A DNA stretch of 64,000 nt from Shinisaurus crocodilurus (GCA_021292165.1 CM037880.1:178953085-179017084); one strand, 5' to 3'; counted from the first letter of the stretch, positions 1 through 36,059 are shown. A program made the numbers and translations. Notes: generated by a model from the sequence alone, not told the origin.

Positions 1-59
1 AAATGGAATAAAGGCTAAATTAGACATTACATGCAGATGTGTGTAACATTAGGGTGGCT

Positions 60-690
60 AGCCAGCTAACTGGGACTGGCTGATGTGATCATACTATTCT
101 CCAACTGCACAGGCTAGCAGCCCATTTCCAGGCCCAATTCAAAGCACTGGTTTTAACCTTTAAAGCCCTAAATTGCTTGTGATCAAGTTACCTGAAGCAA
201 GAGGGTGGCCGGGTGACCGGCCAGATGGGCGATTAACAAATGTAATAAAATTAAAATAAATAAACATCTACTCCCATATTTACCTACCCAGAGATTAAGA
301 TCACTGAGAGACCCACCTTCAGGTGCCCCAACCAAATGAGGTGAGGCGGGTCGCTACAAGAGAGGGCTTTTTCAGTGGTGGTCCCATTTGTGGAATGCTC
401 TTCCCAGAGAAGCTCGCCTGGCACCTACATTATGGTCTTTCTGGTGCCAGGTGAAGGCATTCTCCCTGGCATTTTAAGAACTATCTTTAGTGCTTTTAGT
501 ATTCTATTCTGCTGCTGGTTTTATGATGATGTAATGGTTTTATTCTTTGTTGATGGTTTTATCTTGGTTTTATTCTGCAGTTTTTATTTTATTTTTATTT
601 TTTTACTGTATGTGTTAAATATATCTAACACAGCCCAGAGAACTTTGGTTATTGGGCAATTTAAAAATACAGTAAAAAAAAATTAAAAAT
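60..690 (+). repeat. L2/CR1-like LINE remnant, end of ORF2, with a repeat tail inserted
   Basis: The stretch near 130-190 reads like LTFKALNCL, and 345-480 reads like RAFSVVVP..W.ALP..A...P, the degenerate signature at the end of ORF2 in L2/CR1-type LINEs. A tail of the form GGCCAGATGGGCGATT followed by AATAAA repeats interrupts it at about 205-265. Frames are broken; it is an old fossil. Confidence 0.5.
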
Positions 691-1127
691 ACCCAACTAT
701 TTTTAATCCAGAAAAGCTGCTTTCAAAGGAGCAATTAATTGGGATTGGAGGAGTGGCAGCAGGGTGTATGTGTGTGTAATCCTTTCCCTTTCTGCTGTTT
801 CCCATGCCAAATCACCTCCCAGAGGATTTTGTCCTGCTAAGTTCCAAATGTGAATTTAAAATACCATGGAGGGAAACCCTGCTGGTTTCCCATTTAAGAA
901 CAGCCATCAGGAAAACATTACATACATCTAGTTGGTCCTAACTAATGATAAACAGTTATGTGCTACAAAATGTGATGTGACAATTAGAATTTTGTCATAC
1001 AATATGAACTGATAAAAGAAACAACTATGAAAGTAAGAATTGTTCTGAGATCAAACAGAAGGCAATAGGCCCTGTATGTTAGTAGTATTCCGGAAAGTAA
1101 AAAGTTTTTCTTTTTAAGTTGTATACA

Positions 1128-25067
<23,940 letters not shown>

Positions 25068-25138
25068 AATTTTGTAGTAAATTCTATTTTCTACTTCAAG
25101 AATTTGATATCCACGTATTCTTTCTCGTCATACAGAGC
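25068..25138 (-). other. PPP1R42: PPP1R42 5' UTR portion of the first coding exon
   Basis: A pyrimidine-rich tract followed by AG places a splice acceptor just above 25138. The segment down to the ATG contains an in-frame TGA (25128-25130), so translation cannot start further upstream in this exon. An upstream noncoding exon is therefore expected, probably in the CpG-rich block near 28 kb; its donor was not fixed. Confidence 0.7.
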
Positions 25139-25464
25139 CTTAAAATAAAAAATAAAAGTTATAAGATATTTTCTTCCATAGTATCATTAAATTATCATAT
25201 ACTTTTCCTGAAACTTCTATGAAGTTTCAACTAGAATAGGATTTTTCATCATTTCTAGCTACTTGCTGTTAGCCATTTTTCTTATAAATAAAATAGCAAA
25301 GATAATGTACGGTATGTCATCCCAAGTATTCTACAATTACACTAATAGCTCATCCTAATTATGTTTACTTAGAAGCAGTACCAACACCATATTGAAGAAA
25401 TATTAGTAGATCATATTTTAAAAAAATATATGCATACATTTACATTTATTTTATTCATTATTTC

Positions 25465-25530
25465 TTTATTTATTTATAGCATTTGTATACCGCTCCATAT
25501 CTAGACAGATTCTGGAGTGGTGAACAATGA
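25465..25530 (-). repeat. Repeat tail fragment
   Basis: TTTATTTATTTATAGCATTT and GTATACCGCTCCATATCT, the reverse of the common GAGCGGTATACAAATGCTAT tail of reptile LINE/SINE repeats. Confidence 0.5.
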
Positions 25531-25570
25531 ATAAACCATTAGTTCTAAAGGAACAATTCATATTTTAAGT

Positions 25571-25705
25571 CATGGCTGGAGAACCTGTAGCCCTCCAGAT
25601 GTTGTTGGACTCAAGTCCCATCAGCCCTAACCAGCCTCGTCAATGATGAGCATTAATGGGAATAGTAATTCATCAACAGCTGGAGAGCCAGTTTCCCCAC
25701 TCATT
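25571..25705. mobile_element. Degenerate palindromic hAT MITE
   Basis: GGCTGGAGAACCTGTAGCCC and CAGATGTTGTTGGACTCAAG pair loosely with AATTCATCAACAGCTGGAGA further right. Same family as 29287 and 61309, much decayed. Confidence 0.45.
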
Positions 25706-25724
25706 TTAAATGATGTGTGTACAA

Positions 25725-25830
25725 ATTGCAGCAAGCATTCCTCCTGTATGTGAGAGAAGTGCCTCTGCATTGATGGCCTGGTAGGCCCCTTCCAACTCTA
25801 CTTTTCTATGATTCTATGATTCTATGCTCA
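25725..25830 (+). repeat. CR1 LINE 3' end
   Basis: GATGGCCTGGTAGGCCCCTT, CCAACTCTACTTTTC and a repeated ATTCTATG at the 3' end, the CR1 signature. Confidence 0.8.
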
Positions 25831-26649
25831 GACAGCACCTGCCACCTAGGCTTCTTGTAAGTACTTGTATTTTTTAAAAACTACTGTTGACTTCATCAAG
25901 GGCAACTTTTTAATCTAAATAATTAATCAACTAAACATTGCAGTCCTAACATGGTATTCAGTCCCATGTACGGTAAAAGGAGTAACTTCTGGCTAATCCT
26001 GATTGGGCTGGCAGTCATGTTGCAGCAGTTACAATACTGCAAAACCACAGTATTATAACACCAAAAAACCCGAAACCCTGGACCTAAGAAAAATAAATCA
26101 TAATCTAATTAATATTTTTGTTCTGATTCTTTGCGTATTGGAAAAAGCAAAACTGCAATCTTCTACATATTTACCTGAGAGTAAGTCCAACTAAACTCAA
26201 TGGGTACTCAAACTTTTGAGTATAGATAAATAGCATTGCATTGTCAGGTGCAGAATTTCCTGTTGCATCACTATCAGCAACTGAATTTTTATCATAGTAC
26301 AAATTAGTAGCTTGAATGCACACATGCTGAGACTGAGCTGGTAAAAATCTAATGAGTTTTCATCAGTTAAACCAGCTTTCTAAACAAATTGTTCATATTA
26401 TTGAAATATATGTACACAAAACCTTTTACTTCAACAAACAAGCACCAAGTGCTGGGGCTCCCTTTCCTTCCTGATCCCCCACCCCAAACAGTCCTAGGAA
26501 ATAGTTATGCTGATCTCAGAAGTCCTTAGAGTTCCCAAAACCATATGTGGGGAAATACACATAACTGATCCAGATAAATTCATCTTCTTATTGGTGAATC
26601 TGATGAATGCCGAGGCTCGTATCACGACTTGCATTTCTATTTTCTGGGT

Positions 26650-26975
26650 CAGGGGTGGGGAACCTTTTTTCTGTTGAAGGCCCCGTTCCCACATGCCGCA
26701 TGCTGGAAGTGGGCAGGACTGAAGTCAGCAGTGGGCAGGGGCAGAGTCAGAGCCGAAAATAGACAGGGCTACCTCCTCTTCTCTCTCTTCCACCCCTTTC
26801 TCTCTTTCTGACACCACCATCTCTCCATCTTCCTCCCCACAAAACGCACTGCCAGGGGGAGGACAGATTGCTTTTGCCAGTGGTCTGAATTGCTTGCTTG
26901 CAGAGGGCTTTTGAAATTAGGCCAAGAGCCACATGCAGCCCTAGGGCCACATATTACCAACTTCTATGTCTTGGA
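26650..26975. mobile_element. Non-autonomous hAT element
   Basis: Starts CAGGGGTGGGGAACC and ends around GAGCCACATGCAGCCCTAGG with GGCCACATATTACC, typical of Charlie-like hAT ends. No transposase frame. Right end not resolved to the base. Confidence 0.5.
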
Positions 26976-28460
26976 ACATTTTATAAAATAAGAATGTTTT
27001 TTGTACCCAGAAGAGTCTACAGAACTCTGCATAGAATTTTCAAGCCTTTTAAGGCAATTTTTAAAACCTGGTGTGTTTTCATGTAGTGCTATATTTACAC
27101 TAGTCTTGATACAGTTACAGCTCCATGCTTCTTCATCCCCATATTATGAATATGGGGATGCCTTACTGTGGACATGGATAGTAAATTAATTTATCGTTCA
27201 CCACTTTTTAAAACCAAATAGGGAAATATACATTCCAGTGCTTGAGAGAATGGAAAAGAAAATACAAGGCTCATGAAATGGCAGAGCACGGCTGGTGGTA
27301 GGTTGGGGAGGAGCTTTAATGGTCCTTGCCAAGTTTTTATTTGTAAGGGCTAGATAAGTTTTAAAAGCGTTTAAAAGTCCAAAATATGTTATAGGCATGA
27401 GGATATGGAATTGTGTGGCTTGTCACTGGTGTCATCCATGGCACTATTCAGTAGAAGATAGATAGCTAGGGGAAGAACCATTTTCTCAGCTGCAAAATAC
27501 TGCAGTCTCTGATCAACATGCAATGTTGAGAAAAGGCACTACAAACATCCCCTTGAGTAAAGACATCTGATTCGCTCATTAAGTGAATAATAACTTATTG
27601 TGTGTGTGTTACTTCTATTTATTGTATTTATTTATTTATTGTGTATGTGTAATCTTGACATGTCCTATGTCAGACTAGACGTCACAGCACGCATCTAAAA
27701 CTGATCCCATCATGTATAATGGGGTGGTGGTGTTCTAATTTGAAAAACAAAAAAGGGTCGAGAGGGAGGGGATCCCTCCCATGGTTTATCTCTCTGAAGC
27801 CTTTCTCCCCAAGCACTTTCGTGAGGTATCAGATCACTTCAAGTGTCGGCTCCCCGGCTGAGAGAAAAGTTCCAGAAGAGAGGGACCGCATATAGCTGTC
27901 AAGCTTAGCAGTTTCCATGGGACTACACACAAACCACCCCCTTCCCCCGCCCCTCCTGGAGAGAACAAAAGCAAGGGACGCTACGGCTGGGATTCCAAGG
28001 GAAAGTTGAGCTTTACTGGCTGTTAAGATCGCGGGGGCCCATCCCGCCTCCACACCCAAACAGTGACCTCACTCGAGAACGGCTGCAACTGTTGACTGCT
28101 GCTCCTCAGAAGGAATTTCGTCTTAGGCCTCAGACGAACTGTGGAGAGGGCCAAGCCGTCAACCGCTCCGCGAAGTAAAACGCCTGACAAACCCACGGCT
28201 CGAAAGAGTTTGTTACCGAGACAGCCGGGCGGGCCGTCGAAGTCCACTATTTATTCCTACACGGTCCCCTTCTTCTCGTCTCCACCTCACGCGGTTCCGC
28301 GACCCTTCAGCCTAACACTCTCCACAACCTCTTCCCGCGTATTGGAGCGCCCTTCCTGGCTCCTAAACCCCTCTGCGGACGCGTCCCTTGGCGCGGAAGG
28401 ACAAAGAAGCCAAAAAGAAAAAGAATAGACGTCGCTGCCGCGGCTGGAGACGGCAAATGC

Positions 28461-28474
28461 GTTGCTATGGAGAC
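28461..28474. promoter_or_regulatory. RFX X-box-like motif
   Basis: GTTGCTATGGAGAC resembles the RFX-family X-box (two half sites, GTTGCC and GGYAAC, around AT). The left half has one mismatch to the strict consensus and the right half two. RFX factors drive cilia genes, which suits the reported ciliary and sperm role of PPP1R42. The site assignment is inference. Confidence 0.5.
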
Positions 28475-28619
28475 AGAAAACCGCCGATGGATCTGCCTAT
28501 CAAAACACTTCCGTGGATGCCGGGGAACAACGGCGGGGGGGGGGGGCTGGAGCACACCTATGACCTACACAGCGTGGCGCGCACCCAACTCGCAGAAGGC
28601 ATGCAGAAGCCAGAAGTAA

Positions 28620-28630
28620 GCGCGTGCGCA
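28620..28630. promoter_or_regulatory. NRF1-like motif
   Basis: GCGCGTGCGCA is close to the NRF1 consensus (Y)GCGCAYGCGC. Such sites are common in CpG-island promoters. Low information, so only a candidate. Confidence 0.35.
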
Positions 28631-28921
28631 CTTATGGCTCGACGTATTTATTGCCTAGCTAGCTTTTGCCTAGGTTTGAAGGCGGTTTATTCCGTTGACA
28701 TGATTTGAAACGGCGCGCGCAATCAAATTCGCGGAATTGTTTCACAAAGGGGAGGCGATGTGAATAGCTTTATGTTTGTGTAGCTATAACGGCTGAACGC
28801 ACGTGCTATTCAACAAGTAGTTGTATCATTACTGGTACTGTACGTACGCGCCCATTGAATTTTCACAGTCACAAAATAACGCAGTTTGGTATTGCAAAAT
28901 CGTGCTGGGGAATAGGGTTGC

Positions 28922-28991
28922 ATCCAATGTTAATCCTACTTAGAGTAGACCCACTGAAGTGGGCCTACTCGAAGTAGGATTAACATTGGAT
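28922..28991. repeat. Hairpin, 34-bp arms
   Basis: ATCCAATGTTAATCCTACTT at 28922 pairs with the complement ending at 28991; 32 of 34 arm positions match. Resembles the short palindromic CAATCCTA..AGTAAG.CC repeats scattered in reptile DNA (weak copies near 20650, 26155 and 33420). Confidence 0.65.
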
Positions 28992-29286
28992 ACGTACAAC
29001 TCATAGAGTGGGGAAAGAAGTCTGAGTTTCTTGAGACAAATGAGTAACAATTGTACATTTACTGCACAAGACAGGGTAGACCTTTTCCAGCCTGAGGGTT
29101 CAATTCCAATCTGGAAAAGTTCTGGGGAGGGGCTGCATTCCAGCGATGAGTGGGACCAAATGTAAAGTGGGCAACCAGAACTGATGGACACTTGCTGCTC
29201 AGGCCGGACTACATACTGCAAAAGCAAGCATGGGCAGCACTTTCAGAAAACATCACAAAATTCAAGCCTCATGCAGGCTAGACAGG

Positions 29287-29400
29287 CTCTCCAACCTTGG
29301 ACTACAGGTCCCAGAATCCCTTGCCATTAGCCTTGCTGGCTGGGTATGCTGGGAGCTGTAGGCCAGCAACACCTGGGGACCCAACGTTGGAGAGCCCTGG
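29287..29400. mobile_element. Palindromic hAT MITE
   Basis: CAGGCTCTCCAACCTTGG on the left and CCAACGTTGGAGAGCCCTG on the right are inverted. Same family as 17100-17217 but diverged, with no clear target duplication. Confidence 0.65.
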
Positions 29401-29403
29401 ACC

Positions 29404-29500
29404 ATGGTTCATAGAATCATAGAACAGTAGAGTTGGAAGGGGCCTCTAAGGTCATCGAGTCCAACCCCCTGCTCAATGCAGGATTCCAAGTAAGGTTCAC
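29404..29500 (-). repeat. CR1 LINE 3' end
   Basis: ATAGAATCATAGAACAGTAG, AGTTGGAAGGGGCC and GTCCAACCCCCTGCTCAATG, the complement of the CR1 3' UTR. Confidence 0.8.
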
Positions 29501-29736
29501 CTAAGGGAATTCTAATCAACCCATGGTTTGTGACAGGTTTTGTAGAAGCCTATATCGATACATGTAATCACAGTGAACAGAATACAGAACACAGTCATGT
29601 ATGAATGAATCCCATTTAACTTATTGGGAATAAGCACACTTAATTATACACTGGTTTAGTACCACTGGTCCCAGTTCTGTGCTGTTATAAGAATATGTTG
29701 CATTAATTTCAAAGGAGCATTTGAGTGAGTAACTGC

Positions 29737-30410
29737 CAGGGACGGGGACTCGGACTCCAGGACTCGACTCGTGAGTCGGACTGAGTCCCCCCTCTGACTT
29801 GAGTCGGACTCGAGTCCCAATATTTTTAATGGGACTCAAGACTCGACTCGGGACTCGAAACCAAGGACTCATCAACATCCCTGCTTGATGCCACCTGCAT
29901 GTGCTGTCTGGACCTAGTTGCAGTAACAATCGAAGTTTATTTTTTAAAATCATTTTCCTAATGCAACCTTTCAGACATTTTGGGTTTGGCTGCCTCTGCC
30001 TGCCTGTTTGGGGTTCCCTGCCTCCTCTGCCTGCCTGGTCTCTTCTTAACCAGTTCAACAGTTTGAATTGTCCAAGACAAATGCCTCTGCCTGCCTGCTT
30101 TGGGGTTTCCTGCCTTCTCTGCCTGTCTGGTTATTTTGGGTTTGTCTGCCTGGTCTGTTCTTGTCAAAATCAATGGCAGAGTTATGAGATAAAAAGGCAC
30201 ACTTGTGCCTAGAATTTATTTAAGCCACACATCTGAAGTAGCCTTATTTTGTTGGGGGGAAAACCATTGATTTTAATAGGGCCTCATTGAGTCAGCTTTG
30301 GGAGTGACTCGTGACTCGTGAGTCACCATTTTGGACCAAGGACTCGGACTTGGACTCGAGACTCAGGTCCAAAGACTCGTGACTCGACTCGTGACTCTTC
30401 AACATCCCTG
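29737..30410. mobile_element. hAT-like non-autonomous element with GACTCG-packed ends, copy 1
   Basis: Ends CAGGGACGGGGACTCGGACT and, on the right, TCTTCAACATCCCTG, giving a CAGGGA/TCCCTG inverted end. Identical 8-bp flanks GTAACTGC (29729-29736 and 30411-30418) show a hAT-type target duplication. About 130 bp at each end is filled with GACTCG and its complement; the middle reads GCCTGCC-rich repeats in AT-rich DNA. 674 bp, no transposase. Confidence 0.88.
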
Positions 30411-30483
30411 GTAACTGCCTACAAGATACTAATAGAGCTGTCCTTAGTGGGAGTCAGAGAGGGGCAGAATGTTTGTGTGAGAG

Positions 30484-30502
30484 TGTGTGTGTGTGTGTGT
30501 GT
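30484..30502. repeat. (GT)n microsatellite
   Basis: GTGTGTGTGTGTGTGTGT lies between the two GACTCG elements. Confidence 0.85.
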
Positions 30503-30510
30503 GAGTGAGG

Positions 30511-31168
30511 CAGGAATGGTGACTCGGACTCCAGGACTCGGCTCGTGAGTTGGACTGAGTCCCCCCTCTGACTCGAGTCCCAATATTTTTAATGGGACTC
30601 AAGACTCGACTCGGGACTCGAGACCAAGGACTCGTGTTCCAAAATCGTGTTCCTCAAATGCAACATGGATAGGTTTTAGGAAGTACAGCAAGTTTATTTT
30701 TAAAAATCGTTTTCCTAAAATGCAACCTTTCAGACATTTTGGGTTTGGCTGCCTCTGCCTGCCTGTTTGGGGTTCCCTGCCTCCTCTGCCTGCCTGGTCT
30801 CTTAACCAGTTCCACAGTTTGAATTGTCCAAGACAAAGGCCTCTGCCTGCCTGTTTTGGGGTTCCCTGCCTTCTCTGCCTGTCTGGTTATTTTGGGTTTG
30901 TCTGCCTGGTCTGTTCTTGCCAAAATCAGTGGCAAAGTTTTGAAATAAAAAGGCACACGTGCCTAGAATTTATTTAAGCCACACATCTGAAATAGCCTTA
31001 TTTTGTTGGGGGGAAAAACCCATTGATTTTAATAGGGACTCGTGGAGTCAGCTTTGGGAGTGACTCGTGAGTCACCATTTTGGACCAAGGACTCGGACTC
31101 GGACTCGAGACTCCAAAGACTCGTGACTCGACTCGTGACTCGAAACCAAGGACTCTTCAACATCCCTG
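30511..31168. mobile_element. hAT-like non-autonomous element with GACTCG-packed ends, copy 2
   Basis: Same family and orientation as the copy 100 bp to the left, starting CAGGAATGGTGACTCGG and ending TCAACATCCCTG. Its flanks are GAGTGAGG (30503-30510) and GAGTGAGT (31169-31176), 7 of 8 equal and different from those of copy 1, so this is an independent insertion rather than a tandem duplication. Confidence 0.85.
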
Positions 31169-31179
31169 GAGTGAGTGGG

Positions 31180-34100
31180 TGCTTTCCCCCTCTGTTTTTC
31201 CTGGAGGAGTGAGTATTTTTAGTTTCTCTCCCATTGGTTACAATGGGAGGAAAATTTCCTACGCAAGCTCCAAGCTGGAGTAGGTGTGGGGTCCAGCACT
31301 GTAGCCACTAACCATACTGTCTTTCTTCATACATCTGATGACATACACTATTGCCTATGAAGGCTCATGCCACTATAAACCAGTTTACCTTTTAAGATGC
31401 TGCACAATATAACCAGACTTAAATATATTCTTAAATTTGTCCCACTAAAAGTAATGGTATCTACACATGCTTAACTTTGGCTGGGTCATGCATGCCCCAT
31501 GTATTTAGTACAATCTCCAAAATTATTTCTACCTCAAAATTATAAAACAAACAGGTTAAGTAGTTCTTGATATCTTGTGATACAATGATTTAAGTATTTA
31601 TTTAGATAGGCTTATTCTGAAGTGTCAGAATTATATTACTTACTTATAATAACTTACTTATAATTATTTTTAGGCCGCCTTTAAGGGTAAAACCCTCTCA
31701 AGGTGGTGGTGATTGATTTAGCAACCAGACCATAACCATCCATCCCTTTAGGCTTGAGGGATTATTTCCTGACATGGAACATACGTGATCCAAATCTCCC
31801 ATGCATATTCTGATGCATTAGAGTTATTAATAGCATTTTTATTCACATTTATTTTATATCTTTGTGTTTCATGGTTTCAATATACGGTATCTCAAATAAG
31901 TTACAGCAAAAAGTGGGCTAAGTACAGTCTAAATCAATAAAGTGCAATGGAAATTTGCAGGAAAAAACATCCTGCAGTCCTCAAGAACTAAGATCCCCGG
32001 ATAAAAGACATCACATACAGTAGAACCCTATTAATGTTCACTCAGAAGTAAGTCCCACTGTGTCTTGTACCAGGTAATTATGCAGAGGATCTAGACAAAA
32101 TAATGGTTTCATCCACATTATTTTTTTTCTTGATGAAGAGACCACAGTAATGTTGGGGTAGAGAGATTGGCATACAAAACAAAAGACAGCTGCAGCAGTG
32201 TTTTAATTCCTGACATGTTTCAAGATCCTTCTCTTTCTTAAGAGCAACAGAAACATATAATACAAAATAATCCTTTAAAACTAAGTAACGTATCTAAGGA
32301 AATAACAATTTAAATATATTACAAATTGAAAATGTGCCAACAATGATAAACAAATTGTGAACATTTTTAATAGTAAACATTTTTAAATATACACATACAA
32401 TGTGGAAACATCTTGAAAATCACTGTGTCAACTATTAATTATCCTAATAAATGTTGGTTTTCAGATTTTTAATAGATTTAAAAACCTATTAAGTTGGATT
32501 CAGACTTAGACATACTTAGAGTAAACACACTGAAATGAATAAGGCTTAAGGTATGACAGTCTTGATCCAACCCATTATCTTCCAAGTAATGTGTTTTTAT
32601 GTAGACTGTGATATATACACATTTTAATAGTTCTTATTGACACTATGTAACTGGCATATAGCAAAATACCTTTCTTTCACAACAAGCAGTAAAACTGTAT
32701 CTGTTTAAATCCAGACTCAAGTGATATATCAAATGAATGAATGTTGCTTTCAACAACTGGGGGAAAATGCAGATGGTTGTAATTACAAAAGACTGCATGC
32801 AGGCACATAGATTAATTTCCTTTTTAATAGCAATGCAGTTGCTGTTATACACAAGCCCTAAGGTAACTGGGTCTAAAATAAACAGAGAAATTTACACAGG
32901 AAATGATAGATGAATTACATAGGAGGTGAATGCCGGCTTCAGTAAAAATTAAAGTTTCTAAAACAATATATATAATTTCCTCTCAAAGGGTTCATGCACT
33001 TCCTCTCTATTATAATATAAAGCTGTATTCACACATTATTTTACATAGTGATTGTCCCAAACCAGCATATTTTTATTTTACTGTTAAACTGTTAACACAA
33101 TTCAGATTACCTGGGGCCCTGGGCTGCTCTGCTGATACCCACAAAACACTGTGTATTTGCTACCAGTGATACTGATAGTGGCTTCGTTTTTAAAAGGAGA
33201 GGTGCTGCTGGAGCTTAAAACCACCTGATCTCACCTATAGCGTGAAAGTGTGATGTGGCATGCAGGGGAGGGATTTTCAAGCTTTCAAAAGTATACAGTT
33301 AAACTCCAAGTCTCAAATTAAGAAGTGTTATTGAGATTGTTAGGGATGGAGATATAAGGGATGAGGGGGGAAAGAGATACCTTAAAAAAAAAAAAAAAAA
33401 AGCAATTGAATTTACTCTCTAGCAGCACAATTTTATACATGTGTACTGAAATGTAAGTCCCACTGAGTTCAATGAAACTTACTCTCAGGTTAGAGTAATC
33501 TCAGCTCTCAAACTTACTGATGACAAATTTTAATGGAGAATAAGCCCCATCATTTAACTGGGTAGAATGGGAGAGGTTGAAGGGAGAGGCAGGTTGTCCA
33601 ATCAGATATGGCCTTGTGGGCTTGGACACCCCTCTAGCCCAGAGTTTTGATATTTGGGACATGGCATGTCTACATGTATGCATAAAGAAATGGAGCATTC
33701 AGATTCAGGCACCTTTCAACAACCCAGAAATTTAGAAGCAAAAAGAGAGAACTAGGAGAGATTTCCAGCCTATTCCTGGTAGAACAGAACTATCAGGAGA
33801 ATTCCAGCCTGTGCACATGGAGGATACTTGAAATATGCATAGGTAGGTTGCTATGTAATGGGGAAGCTAAATTATTGTGTCAGGTACATAACATTGGATT
33901 TTTAAAGAAACAATACTTTTTTATTCTCAGACCATAATCTGATCTGGACAGAACCCAGCTCCATGTTTGCAAGTCTCCTAGATGCATGAAACTAATAAAG
34001 CTAATGTTTGCAGCAGTGGTATCCACATGATCTACTAGCATGCATATGAGGAGCTATAATCTGCTGCATGTCCTCCAGTACAAGCATTTTGCACAATTCA

Positions 34101-34370
34101 TGCAGGCTGAATTTTGTATTGCTCTACCTTCTCAACTATCAGGACAAAGCTAATTGTGTTTGCCATCAAAAACTGCATGCCTGAGGGTAATTCCAGATGA
34201 GGCTTTTATTGTGCAGTTACCCCACCTCAAACATGGGATTTTATGGGGTCCAGGCATTGTTATCTTCCATTTGTAAATCCACCTGTGTTTTCCCACCACT
34301 TTCCCAAATTTTTTCTTACCACCAAAAATCTGTTATGGAGGGAAAGATGGAATAGCTGCACAATGTTATA
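31180..34370. other. Intergenic, no gene seen
   Basis: AT-rich DNA between PPP1R42 and COPS5. I see only short fossil repeats: a LINE tail near 31670-31740, a TAAGTCCCACTG repeat fragment at 33420-33495 and an A-run at 33381-33399. No conserved frame on either strand. Confidence 0.5.
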
Positions 34371-34379
34371 ATGAATCTA

Positions 34380-34455
34380 ACCAGATGTTAGAGTGGCCGG
34401 ATGTCTGGCCAGATGGGTGATTTATAAATATAATAAATAAATAAATAAATAACCA
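34380..34455 (+). repeat. Repeat 3' tail with (AAAT)n
   Basis: GAGTGGCCGGATGTCTGGCC, AGATGGGTGATTTATAAATA and AATAAATAAATAAATAAATAA, the tail also seen at 205-265 and 4125-4160. Confidence 0.6.
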
Positions 34456-34559
34456 TTCCCCACAGACACACACTTTCTGGAAAAATTATGGGAATTGCAG
34501 TCCAATACATCCAGAGGGCACCAGATTGGGGAAGGCTGCTCTACACATTCAAGACTGTC

Positions 34560-35050
34560 TCAGCATTATGCTTCTGCAGGAATCATCTAGAAGATGCATG
34601 ATCAGGTCCTCCCAAGCTATTGATTGGTCAGTTTGAATTCCCCTCTCTCGGAGCTGCCCAGCCCCCATAGAAATACCTGTGATCATGGAACCTTCTCTTT
34701 GTCTTTGGATGGATGGCAAAGAGTCAAGGCAAAACTCTTCCATGCTCAAAAGTCCCAAGTGGGCCTCGTCCCTTCCCCCACCTGTCAGCTGCTTTGGTGA
34801 GTTTTGGGGATCCTGATAAGTTTTAGTTAGCTAATATTTGTTTCATTTTATTTTTAAAACATCTTTTTCTGAACAACTCTCTGCTTGATTCTTTAATAAA
34901 TTTACTCAACTGGAACATGGAGTTGTCTTAATCCTTAGCCTAGCCCAGAGTTGGCCTTACCCCTGTACTAGACCACTTGGCAAGCACTCTAACCTGAGTT
35001 TTAAGGAGTTTAAAGGAAACTCTGAGCCTATCCCTCTCCGCATATAAAAA
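34560..35050. repeat. LTR-like segment, class uncertain
   Basis: CTTTAATAAATTTACTCAAC followed by TGGAACATGGAGTTGTCTTA and CCTTACCCCTG resembles the polyadenylation/U5 region of an LTR. Boundaries and duplication were not found. Confidence 0.3.
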
Positions 35051-36059
35051 GCTATAAGCCTGTATTCTCCTGTGGGCAGGCTAACAGATATTTAAAATGC
35101 GCATAAATAGTGGTGGTGCTAGCTCTGAGGAATATAGACAAAAGGTGTCTTGCAGTCTGACCTAACTTGTATGGTTGGAAGTGCAGACATATGGGTTTAT
35201 TACAAATATCTTTTGATTGGTAGCACTAGGAGCCCTCTGTTTGACCTAGAAAATCTCTAGGTTAAGATAGACATGGTTTAATCCTCCTCACAGGAGGAAA
35301 AATGTACACTACTAGTCATTGGATGCATTATAATCCCGCTCCAGGGCCCATTTGCGAAAATGCAGTGTTTATTAATAAAAAAACAAGACAGAGCACCCAC
35401 TTCTGGATGGTGTATGTGTATCCAGATGTGCAAATATTATTTTAGATCAGTGGTGAACTAAAAATGAAATTGAATTAAATGTGGCAAAATGTTGCTGTAG
35501 ACACAGATTGGATAGCACACAGCTTGCACCATCAGGTTTTACGGTAATTGTCTTCTCAACTTTCTGTTTCTTTATGTAGTCTTCATTAAAGAATGTTATG
35601 GAATGAACAGAGACAAGTACACAAGGAATGAATTATCTAGCAACAAGTGTGTTGAATTTTACTTTTTGTAGGTGTGCCGATGCCCACCTCAAATGCCACA
35701 CTACTGCTACAAATAATTTTGCATTGAATTTGTGTGTGCCTTTGTGAGAGGTTTTTGTTTTTCTTCATGAAATTTGCATCCTGGCATATTTGTGCTCAGG
35801 ATTTGTTTTTAGTGTGTATCTCCACATTTTAGTGTGACGGTATCAAGGTATTCTGTAGATTTTATTCTGTAGGAATGAAATGGAATTTGCTTCTGTTACC
35901 CTGATGCTAAACACATTTACCTGGGAATAAATACCATTTTGTGGTAGAAAAGGATAATATATATTTAAAGTAAAAATAATAAAATGAGCGTCTGTAATGA
36001 TGTACATGCCTGGCCACCTATCCCTAGTATAAAATGTTTTTTTAAAAAAATAAAAGGAA

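Larger units (their letters stand above)
27930..28760. promoter_or_regulatory. PPP1R42: CpG-rich promoter block, probable PPP1R42 promoter
   Basis: This is the only unmethylated-looking CpG-rich, non-repetitive block between the two genes, with many CG dinucleotides in an AT-rich setting. It lies about 3 kb upstream of the first coding exon, where a noncoding first exon is needed. It contains an X-box-like motif at 28461-28474, an NRF1-like motif at 28620-28630 and an ETS-like ACTTCCG at 28507-28513. A plus-strand donor-like GTAAGC at 28615-28620 allows a divergent noncoding transcript. No conserved protein is recognisable in its open frames. Confidence 0.6.

Noticed and set aside
28141..28708. 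Possible small proteins in the CpG-rich block
   Set aside because: Lys/Arg-rich or unstructured frames without a family match; the block is better explained as a promoter with noncoding first exons.
29737..31168. A tandem duplication of one 660-bp segment
   Set aside because: Each copy has its own distinct 8-bp target duplication, so they are separate insertions of one family.
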